From the NCBI GenBank assembly GCA_905215725.1, contig CAJMRD010000079.1, positions 1-10,105 on the forward strand: a stretch of DNA of 10,105 nucleotides, read 5' to 3'. Shown here one piece after another: positions 1-4,887 of the stretch. The stretch comes from an uncultured bacterium (lineage in GTDB: Bacteria; Actinomycetota; Coriobacteriia; Coriobacteriales; Coriobacteriaceae). The first letter of the stretch is position 1; every line of letters starts with the position of its first letter. The notes below the pieces were generated by a model. It worked only from the letters and a program-made list of their open reading frames with translations, was not told where the DNA came from and did not search any database. A program made the translations under genes and the position numbers.

Positions 1-928
1 TGCTGGGAAGGCCGCCGCGGCCGCCGCGGAGCCCGTCGAGGTACACGTCGCCTCGCTCAAGGGCCCGACGTCGATCGGTCTGGTGCAGTTTATGGACCAG
101 GCAGCGAGCGGCGAGACGGATAACGAGTTCGACTTTGCGATCAGCGCCGCGGCCGACGAGATCGTGCCCAAGGTCATTCAGGGCGATGTCGACATTGCCT
201 TGGTGCCCGCCAACGTGGCGAGCGTGCTCTACAACAAGACCGAGGGTGCGGTGCAGGTCATCGATATCAACACGCTGGGCGTGCTGAACGTGGTGACGGG
301 TAACGCGGACGTTACTTCGTTTGGCGATCTGGCGGGCCATACCGTCTACATGACGGGCAAGGGCACCACGCCGGAGTACGTCATGAACTACCTGTTGGAG
401 CGCGCGGGCCTGGCCGGCCAGGTGGCGCTTGAGTTTAAGAGCGAGCCCACCGAGGTGCTGTCGGCCCTGCTTGCCGATCCTTCTGCCGTGGGCGTGCTGC
501 CGGAGCCGTTCAAGACCGCTACCATCGCAAAGGGCGAAGGCAAGCTGTCGGCTCCGGTAAGTCTGACCGATGTGTGGGATGAGCTGGCAGGTGACACGGG
601 TTCGCGCCTGCTGACGGGCGTGACCGTGGTGCGCCGCGCGTTTGCCGAGGAACATCTCGAGGCTGTGGCGGAGTTCTTGAGCTGCCATGCGGCGAGCGTT
701 AAGGCCGTCAATGCGGCGCCGGCAGACTGGGCGCAGGCCGTGGTCGATGCCGGCATCGTGGACAACGCCAAGATCGCCGAGAAGGCGATTCCCGGGTGCA
801 TGCTCGTGTGCCAGACGGGCAAGGATATGAAGGCGGCACTTAGTGGGTATCTGCAGGTGCTGTCCGACGCGGACGCGAGCGCCGTGGGTGGTAAACTTCC
901 GGCTGACGATTTCTACTACATGGAGTAG
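1..928 (+). CDS. ABC transporter substrate-binding protein, NitT/TauT type (5' end cut by window)
   Basis: The reading frame is open from the first full codon (base 2) to TAG at 926-928. The signal peptide and lipobox therefore lie outside the window, and the first ATG seen at 83 is internal. About 308 residues are visible. After an Ala-rich stretch, the mature part begins with a beta strand (VHVASLKGPTSIGLVQ) followed by the segment DIALVPANVASVLYNK. This resembles the first lobe of NMT1/THI5-like and TauA/SsuA-type periplasmic binding proteins of the type II fold. The second-lobe segment GVLPEPFKTATIAKG also fits. Such proteins bind a small solute outside the membrane and deliver it to a permease. 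The next gene, 3 nt downstream, encodes permease and ATPase domains, so this is the binding component of that importer. The substrate cannot be read from the sequence; nitrate, sulfonate, or thiamine-precursor-like ligands are family possibilities only. Confidence 0.85.
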   Translation, partial: AGKAAAAAAEPVEVHVASLKGPTSIGLVQFMDQAASGETDNEFDFAISAAADEIVPKVIQGDVDIALVPANVASVLYNKTEGAVQVIDINTLGVLNVVTGNADVTSFGDLAGHTVYMTGKGTTPEYVMNYLLERAGLAGQVALEFKSEPTEVLSALLADPSAVGVLPEPFKTATIAKGEGKLSAPVSLTDVWDELAGDTGSRLLTGVTVVRRAFAEEHLEAVAEFLSCHAASVKAVNAAPADWAQAVVDAGIVDNAKIAEKAIPGCMLVCQTGKDMKAALSGYLQVLSDADASAVGGKLPADDFYYME

Positions 929-931
929 CCC

Positions 932-2311
932 GTGCGTGCGTTTGCTCGACAAATGACAGAGCGTATGAAGGCGGTGACGGCAGCAGGTGCCGTTGCCGCC
1001 TTTTGGCTTGCCGTGTGGGTGCTGGTGGCGGGTCTCGTGGCGCAGCCGTTGATTTTGCCGGGGCCGGGCGCTGTTGTGGTGGCGTTGCTGCGGCTGGTGT
1101 GCGATGGCGGTACCTGGGCGATTTTGGCGGGCTCGGGCGCGCGGATACTGGGCGGGCTGGCTCTTGCTGCGGTGTGTGGTGGCGTGCTTGCCGGGATTTC
1201 GTCACGTTCGCGGGCGTTTGCGCACCTGGTTGCTCCGGCGCTTTCGTTTGTAAAGGCGACGCCGGTTGCCTGCGTGGTGGTCCTGCTGCTCATTTGGCTG
1301 GGGTCGGCGCGCGTGAGCATCGCCGTGGTCTTTTTGATGGCGCTGCCGGGCGTGTATTTTTCGCTGGTTGAGGGTTTGGCACAGGTTGATCAGCCGCTGG
1401 AGCAGATGTTTCGTCTGCATGGCGTGCAGGGTTGGCGTCTGTTTTGCGCCCATACCTGGCGCGAGGTCCTGCCGTTTGTGCTTTCGTGTGCGCGTGCCGT
1501 GATCGGCATGAGCTGGAAGGCCGGCGTGGCGGCGGAGCTCATCGGCATGGCGACGGGCACCGTGGGCGAACGCATCTATCAGGCGAAGCTGCTCATCGAG
1601 ACGGCTGATCTGCTGGCGTGGACCGTGTTGGTCGTTGCCGCCTCGTGGGCGTGTGAGCGCGTGCTGGTGTGGCTGCTGCGGGTTTCGGGACCCGTGGCGT
1701 GGCGCGCGGCCGTGCGGGCACATGGGCATGGACTGCGCGGGCGTGCGGGCGGCTCTGCTGGTGGCGGGGCTGCGGCGGAGCTTGCGCTCGCCGTGGGCGA
1801 CCGGGCACCCTGGGCTCCGGCGCTGGATGGTCTGGTGCTCAACGTGCCCGCGGGCGGGCGTATCTGCGTGATGGGCGCTTCAGGCGTGGGCAAGTCGACG
1901 CTGCTTTCGTTGACAGCGGGGGAGTGCGCGCCGTGCTCGATGGTGTTTCAGGATACGCGCCTGGTTGAGGACGCCTCTGCTTTGGATAACGTGCTGGTGT
2001 GCGCCGATGCACGCGTGAATGCCTCGAGTGCCGCTGCCTTGTTGCGCCTGCTGGTACCGGGGATCGATGTGCATGCCCGCGTGGCCGAGCTCTCGGGCGG
2101 GCAGCGCCGTCGCGTCGAGATTGCCCGAGCCCTGCTGTGTCCGGGCGGCGCAGTGATTCTGGACGAGCCCTTTACCGGTCTAGACATCGCTGCGCGCGAC
2201 GCATGCACCGAGGTCGTGCTCGACTTGCTCGACGGCCGTATGCTGTTGCTTGCCACGCACGATGCCGCTGACGCTCGGGCCCTCAATATCTCGGACATCA
2301 TTACACTCTAA
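932..2311 (+). CDS. Fused ABC transporter permease and ATPase (single polypeptide)
   Basis: This 459-residue protein joins both core domains of an importer. Residues about 15-250 are a hydrophobic permease of the BPD_transp_1 type with roughly six membrane segments. It carries an EAA-like cytoplasmic loop (LPFVLSCARAVIGMSWKAG, then AAELIG, about 180-206). A Gly/Ala/Arg-rich linker (about 251-298) leads into the nucleotide-binding domain. Walker A is GASGVGKST (315-323, K321), the Q-loop is Q340, the signature is LSGGQ (387-391), Walker B is ILDEP (D411, E412), and the H-loop is H443. All catalytic motifs are intact, but the ATPase part is short: only 19 residues separate Walker A Lys from the Q-loop Gln, against about 37 in TauB-type proteins. 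GTG 932 is chosen as start because GGAG at 922-925 sits 6 nt ahead. The in-frame ATG 953 has no ribosome-binding site. It is probably translated with the preceding binding protein. A homodimer would supply both halves of the transporter. Confidence 0.85.
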   Translation: MRAFARQMTERMKAVTAAGAVAAFWLAVWVLVAGLVAQPLILPGPGAVVVALLRLVCDGGTWAILAGSGARILGGLALAAVCGGVLAGISSRSRAFAHLVAPALSFVKATPVACVVVLLLIWLGSARVSIAVVFLMALPGVYFSLVEGLAQVDQPLEQMFRLHGVQGWRLFCAHTWREVLPFVLSCARAVIGMSWKAGVAAELIGMATGTVGERIYQAKLLIETADLLAWTVLVVAASWACERVLVWLLRVSGPVAWRAAVRAHGHGLRGRAGGSAGGGAAAELALAVGDRAPWAPALDGLVLNVPAGGRICVMGASGVGKSTLLSLTAGECAPCSMVFQDTRLVEDASALDNVLVCADARVNASSAAALLRLLVPGIDVHARVAELSGGQRRRVEIARALLCPGGAVILDEPFTGLDIAARDACTEVVLDLLDGRMLLLATHDAADARALNISDIITL

Positions 2312-2350
2312 AGACTTACTCAGCAACAAATTGATCCGTTTTTTCTCCGT

Positions 2351-2416
2351 CCCCATGGGGTCGGGTATGGTATTCTATCTGCGGGGTAATACTTAGGAAT
2401 ACCAAGTAATACCAAC
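2351..2416 (+). promoter_or_regulatory. Extended -10 promoter with tandem 10-bp repeats, upstream of relB-like gene
   Basis: TATGGTATTCT at 2366-2376 fits an extended -10 (TnTGn followed by a 4/6 TATAAT match), predicting a start near 2383. No good -35 hexamer is seen. Instead the 10-bp palindrome CCCCATGGGG occupies 2351-2360. Just downstream are three head-to-tail 10-mers with exact 10-bp phase: TAATACTTAG (2387-2396), GAATACCAAG (2397-2406) and TAATACCAAC (2407-2416). An inverted copy, GGTATTC at 2369-2375, overlaps the -10 and pairs with GAATACC at 2397-2403. The arrangement looks like an operator that would block initiation when bound. The RelB-like product of the next gene is a natural candidate ligand, but that is inference. 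Confidence 0.5.
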
Positions 2417-2433
2417 GCCGTAGAACAAACTCC

Positions 2434-2492
2434 AGATGCGGGCCAATCGGGTTGCCTTCACAGCCCGTCGCCCAGCCGCGCGGCCCGCATCT
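2434..2492 (+). other. Perfect 11-bp inverted repeat in the leader of the relB-like gene
   Basis: AGATGCGGGCC at 2434-2444 is the exact reverse complement of GGCCCGCATCT at 2482-2492. The 37-nt interior contains a smaller CGGG/CCCG pairing (2448-2451 with 2464-2467). In RNA this gives a GC-rich branched or nested hairpin in the predicted leader of about 144 nt. The structure ends about 25 nt before the Shine-Dalgarno at 2517-2522. No T-run follows, so it is not a standard terminator. It may stabilise the transcript or influence translation; it matches no riboswitch class I recognise. The stretch from 2312 to 2526 contains no credible gene. Confidence 0.55.
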
Positions 2493-2526
2493 ATCCGCAC
2501 TACCGTTGTTTCAAAAAGGAAGCGCC

Positions 2527-2730
2527 ATGGCAGAACACATGACCCCGGTTGTCGCGAAGGTCTTGCCCGAGGAAAAGGCGGCCTTCGCGGCGGCAACCCA
2601 GCTCGTGGGCACCACGCCGTCCAACGCCATCCGCATGTTCATCGCCGCCTTCAATCGCTGCGGCACCTTTCCGTTCGACATTTCGCCCAACGGGGCCTTT
2701 GGCGCTGCGCCCGATTCTCATCAACAATGA
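2527..2730 (+). CDS. RelB/DinJ-family antitoxin-like protein, no partner toxin adjacent
   Basis: This 67-residue protein starts at ATG 2527, with AGGAAG at 2517-2522 as ribosome-binding site. It has the layout of the RelB/DinJ ribbon-helix-helix antitoxins. A short N-terminal strand (PVVAKVLPEE, about 7-16) is followed by a helix. The family-typical segment TPSNAIRMFIAAFNRCG (30-46) comes next, then FPFDI (48-52). In this family the strand pairs in a dimer to bind operator DNA, and the C-terminal part normally wraps a RelE/YafQ-type toxin. Here the tail after FPFDI is only 15 residues. The region up to the protease gene at 2819 is filled by a hairpin repeat, so no toxin gene follows or precedes it. 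It may be a stand-alone DNA-binding regulator, a remnant of a toxin-antitoxin pair, or an antitoxin acting on a distant toxin. The family assignment rests on pattern resemblance alone. Confidence 0.75.
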   Translation: MAEHMTPVVAKVLPEEKAAFAAATQLVGTTPSNAIRMFIAAFNRCGTFPFDISPNGAFGAAPDSHQQ

Positions 2731-2738
2731 CTGTCCCA

Positions 2739-2806
2739 AACTGCCGGCACTTGGGGACGTTCCTTTTCTGCCGGCAGTTAAGGAACGTCCCTAAGTGCCG
2801 GGTTTT
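2739..2806 (+). repeat. REP-like long hairpin with two alternative folds
   Basis: Two 22-nt arms (2744-2765 and 2780-2801) are inverted repeats differing at one position, which becomes a G-U pair in RNA. They enclose a 14-nt loop that itself contains the palindrome CTGCCGGCAG (2768-2777). A competing pairing exists: AACTGCCGGCA (2739-2749) is the exact reverse complement of 2769-2779. The 15-mer at 2733-2747 is also a direct repeat, with two mismatches, of 2787-2801. TTTT follows at 2803-2806, so the stem could also act as a weak terminator for the relB-like gene. The core GGGACGTTCCTT resembles dispersed REP or MITE-like palindromes of Firmicutes and Actinobacteria that accompany RAYT (Y1) transposases. 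That link is from memory, and no transposase is in the window. Confidence 0.7.
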
Positions 2807-2818
2807 GAGGAGGTTGGC

Positions 2819-3733
2819 ATGCTCAATGCGATGATTTGGGCGCTTGCCTGTTTTGGTGTTGTTGCTGCCGATATTGCCCTGAGCATGGTTCTGTTTTCAG
2901 TTCTCGATGCCGTGTCGGTGCTGACGGGCTATCCGATCGACAATCTCGATATCCAATGGTTCCAGGCTGCCGCTCAGACGGCGTCATTTTTGATGGCGCT
3001 GCTGTGGTGGCGTTATCTGTGGCCCCGCTCCTTCATGGCGCGCCGGCAAGGCGAGCGCCCGCTCGGTGGGGGAGCAAGCGCGGCATGGAAGCGCATTGCC
3101 TGCGTTGTTGTGATCGGCCTATCCATGCAGGTGGTCATTAGCTACCTATGCGACGGCGTGCTGTCGCTGCTGCCCGAGGTCGCGGCAGACTATAGCGAGC
3201 TCGTCGAGGAAACGGGCATGGGCGATACCAGCCTTCTTGCCGTCCTGACTACGGTGCTTGGCGCGCCGTTTTGCGAGGAACTGCTGGTGCGCGGCATCAT
3301 CTTTGAGTTTTCGCTGCGTGCGTTTAATCCACAGTGCCGTTCGCTCTGGAAGCGCCGGCGCCGCGCGAACGCGCAAGACGGCGCCATGGTGCCCTGGGCG
3401 GCCCCGAGTACCTGGGGCGTCGCCGCGGCAATCGTGCTGCAGGCGGCGGTCTTCGGCTTTATGCATATGAACTGGGTACAGGGCTGCTATGCGGGCGCTG
3501 CCGGCCTCATTTTTGGCTGGGTGCTCGTGACGACTGGAAAGCTTCGCTACACGATCCTGCTGCACTTTGTCTTTAATGCCGGGTCGTATCTCATGGGGCT
3601 GCTGTGGTTTGTGAGCACACCGCTCGACCTTGTGGTCACGGTTGGCATCGCCGGCTTTCTGCTGGTAGAGGCGATGCGCTCGCTGCTTCGATTGTGCATT
3701 CCCGTGTCGCGCGAAGCTGATCGGTCTGAGTAA
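2819..3733 (+). CDS. CPBP-family intramembrane metalloprotease (CAAX/Abi type)
   Basis: This is a 304-residue multi-pass membrane protein. The start ATG 2819 is set by the strong GAGGAGG at 2807-2813, 5 nt upstream. A longer frame from GTG 2795 would begin inside the hairpin repeat and has no ribosome-binding site. The CPBP signature is complete: EExxxR as E153-E154-R158 (CEELLVRG), FxxxH as F212-H216 (FGFMH), and HxxxN as H249-N253 (HFVFN). These are the catalytic and structural residues of the Abi/CAAX prenyl-protease-like family, glutamic- or metal-type proteases buried in the membrane. Hydrophobic segments include about 3-35, 50-65, 90-120, 140-165, 200-240 and 245-290. A basic loop (WKRRRRAN, about 177-184) lies between motifs one and two. 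Members act in protein processing, bacteriocin immunity, or signalling; no peptide or bacteriocin gene lies here to decide. It may be read through from the small gene upstream. It is convergent with the regulator gene, 8 nt away. Confidence 0.85.
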   Translation: MLNAMIWALACFGVVAADIALSMVLFSVLDAVSVLTGYPIDNLDIQWFQAAAQTASFLMALLWWRYLWPRSFMARRQGERPLGGGASAAWKRIACVVVIGLSMQVVISYLCDGVLSLLPEVAADYSELVEETGMGDTSLLAVLTTVLGAPFCEELLVRGIIFEFSLRAFNPQCRSLWKRRRRANAQDGAMVPWAAPSTWGVAAAIVLQAAVFGFMHMNWVQGCYAGAAGLIFGWVLVTTGKLRYTILLHFVFNAGSYLMGLLWFVSTPLDLVVTVGIAGFLLVEAMRSLLRLCIPVSREADRSE

Positions 3734-3755
3734 TAACGCCTTTAATTAGACCGAT
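3720..3755. other. Inverted repeat spanning the convergent gene ends
   Basis: ATCGGTCT (3720-3727) and AGACCGAT (3748-3755) are exact reverse complements around a 20-nt loop. The pairing extends by a G-U and an A-T pair. The loop holds both stop codons of the protease (+) and the regulator (-), so the stem lies within the last codons of each gene. Neither side has a T-run, so it is at best a weak bidirectional 3' end structure. Confidence 0.35.
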
Positions 3756-4734
3756 GCGTCCTGAACGCACCTGGCGTTTCGCCGAATGCTTCTTTAAATT
3801 TTGAGTAAAAGAATGACATGTTGGAGATGCCGACTTTTCGGGCTACATACTGCACGCTGCGCTCGGTGTTATTGAGAAGATATGCCGCCTCTGTGAGCTG
3901 CTGGTTGAGCTTGATTTGCGAAAACGTTTTGCCGGTTTTTTGCTTGATCAAGCTGCTGAGATAGCTGGTGCTATAACCCGTATCGCTCGCAATGCTTTCG
4001 AGCGTGCAGTCGCCGTAGCTTCGCTCAATATGATTCAGAATCGACACGATGCGCTCGTCCGACATGATTGCCTGGTTATCAGTTGCGGAGCGTCGGTACA
4101 GTCCTCGAATGAGAACAAGGAATAGGCTGACGGCGAGGTGCCTCATGAGTTCATTAGAGTAGGCATCTTTAAAGTGATATTCGATAAAGAGCATCTCGAT
4201 GAGGCGTCGCGCATGTCGGGCGTATTCCTCTGGGAGAATGAGATATTTGCGGGCCTCACGGTTTTTGGACACAAAATCAAATAGGAGATTCGTTAATGGT
4301 GACGCGCCGGGTAGCTGGCTCAGGAACAACGAATCGAACATTTCTTTTTTGAAGACGATTGAAATGACGATATCGTGCTCGCCCTTAACGTACGGAACGC
4401 TTCTGACTACGCCGGTGTTGCAAATGAGCACGTCGCCCTTTTTAAGGAGTAGTCGCCGTCCGTTGACGATAAACGTGCAGACGCCGTCGTACACGTAGTT
4501 AAGCTCCATATCCCGATTCATATGAGGAGGAATGTCAGTAAAGCGCGACTCCTTGATAAGGCCCACGGGGTTTTCGTCGAGGGTTTCTTTCCAGTCAAAC
4601 AGATAGACCTCTTCGCCGTTAATGGTTGTGGTTTCCACCCTGTTATATCGCGGGCTGAGCTCTCCTGGATGCGTGCGATGCCACTCTTCGGTCTCGGTAT
4701 GCGTGTAGAGCAGCTGTTTGAGATTCGAATCCAT
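3742..4734 (-). CDS. AraC-family transcriptional regulator with cupin sensor domain
   Basis: This is a 330-residue protein of normal size for the family. Residues about 55-130 form an AraC-type cupin. The segment from H71 (HMNRDMELNYVYDG) to KKGDVLICNTG, about 98-108, has the usual pattern of a small-molecule binding barrel. A helical linker follows (about 165-215). The C-terminal DNA-binding domain (about 228-327) has two helix-turn-helix units, LESIASDTGYSTSYLSSLIKQ near 245-265 and VQYVARKVGISNMSFFYSKFKE near 294-315. It ends with the family's typical FGETPGAFR. GGAG on the - strand, 6 nt ahead of ATG 4734, is the ribosome-binding site. The gene is divergent from the GH1-PTS operon, so it most likely senses the imported sugar, or its phosphate, and activates that operon. 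Its base composition is visibly more AT-rich than the flanking genes. Confidence 0.92.
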   Translation of the reverse strand: MDSNLKQLLYTHTETEEWHRTHPGELSPRYNRVETTTINGEEVYLFDWKETLDENPVGLIKESRFTDIPPHMNRDMELNYVYDGVCTFIVNGRRLLLKKGDVLICNTGVVRSVPYVKGEHDIVISIVFKKEMFDSLFLSQLPGASPLTNLLFDFVSKNREARKYLILPEEYARHARRLIEMLFIEYHFKDAYSNELMRHLAVSLFLVLIRGLYRRSATDNQAIMSDERIVSILNHIERSYGDCTLESIASDTGYSTSYLSSLIKQKTGKTFSQIKLNQQLTEAAYLLNNTERSVQYVARKVGISNMSFFYSKFKEAFGETPGAFRTHRSN

Positions 4735-4751
4735 GGGGTGCTCCAGGGGTG

Positions 4752-4779
4752 AACGGTAGAATCGATGCCTTAAACGGTA
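4752..4779 (+). promoter_or_regulatory. Candidate AraC-type operator: 7-bp direct repeat at 21-bp spacing
   Basis: AACGGTA occurs at 4752-4758 and again at 4773-4779, exactly 21 bp apart, which is two helical turns. AraC-family proteins classically bind two direct half-sites at this spacing. The downstream copy lies at the place of a -35 hexamer for the GH1 promoter. It also touches the -10 of the regulator's own promoter. This fits activation of the operon combined with self-repression. Confidence 0.55.
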
Positions 4780-4784
4780 TTATA
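4779..4784 (-). promoter_or_regulatory. -10 element of the araC-type regulator promoter
   Basis: Read on the - strand the bases are TATAAT, a perfect -10. With a 17-bp spacer the -35 would be TGGGCT (complement of 4802-4807), a 3/6 match. Transcription would start near 4772, leaving a leader of about 38 nt before ATG 4734. Confidence 0.5.
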
Positions 4785-4797
4785 TCTAAAAAAATGT

Positions 4798-4803
4798 TAT
4801 AAG
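4798..4803 (+). promoter_or_regulatory. -10 element proposed for the GH1-PTS operon
   Basis: TATAAG is a 5/6 match to the -10 consensus. A 17-bp spacer places the -35 at 4775-4780 (CGGTAT), which is poor, as expected for an activator-dependent promoter, and is covered by the second operator half-site. The start would be near 4810, giving a leader of about 78 nt to ATG 4888. Confidence 0.4.
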
Positions 4804-4887
4804 CCCACGCTTTCTATGCGATATCTTATGCATCTTGTTCTTCCTAGTATTGGGTTATCCGCTGGAGCATCCGATCAAGGAGGGCAA

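Noticed and set aside
2293..2346. Possible terminator after the ABC genes, with T6 at 2339-2344
   Set aside because: The only pairing ahead of the T-run is CGGA/TCCG plus three more pairs after a bulge, around a loop of some 30 nt. This is too weak to call.
2739..2806. CRISPR-like or tandem repeat array
   Set aside because: There is one palindromic unit, not a series of repeats with unique spacers. It fits a REP-type hairpin.
2795..2818. GTG 2795 as start of the protease
   Set aside because: It lies inside the hairpin arm without a ribosome-binding site, whereas GAGGAGG sits 5 nt before ATG 2819.
2436..2834. 132-codon + strand frame overlapping the relB-like gene
   Set aside because: It is a different frame running through the leader stem, the antitoxin-like gene and the hairpin repeat, with no domain and no ribosome-binding site.
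4816..4887. 24-residue N-terminal extension of the GH1 protein from ATG 4816
   Set aside because: It has no Shine-Dalgarno, it would begin only a few bases after the predicted transcription start, and homologous GH1 enzymes begin near the DFLWGG segment. AAGGAGGG ahead of ATG 4888 decides the start.
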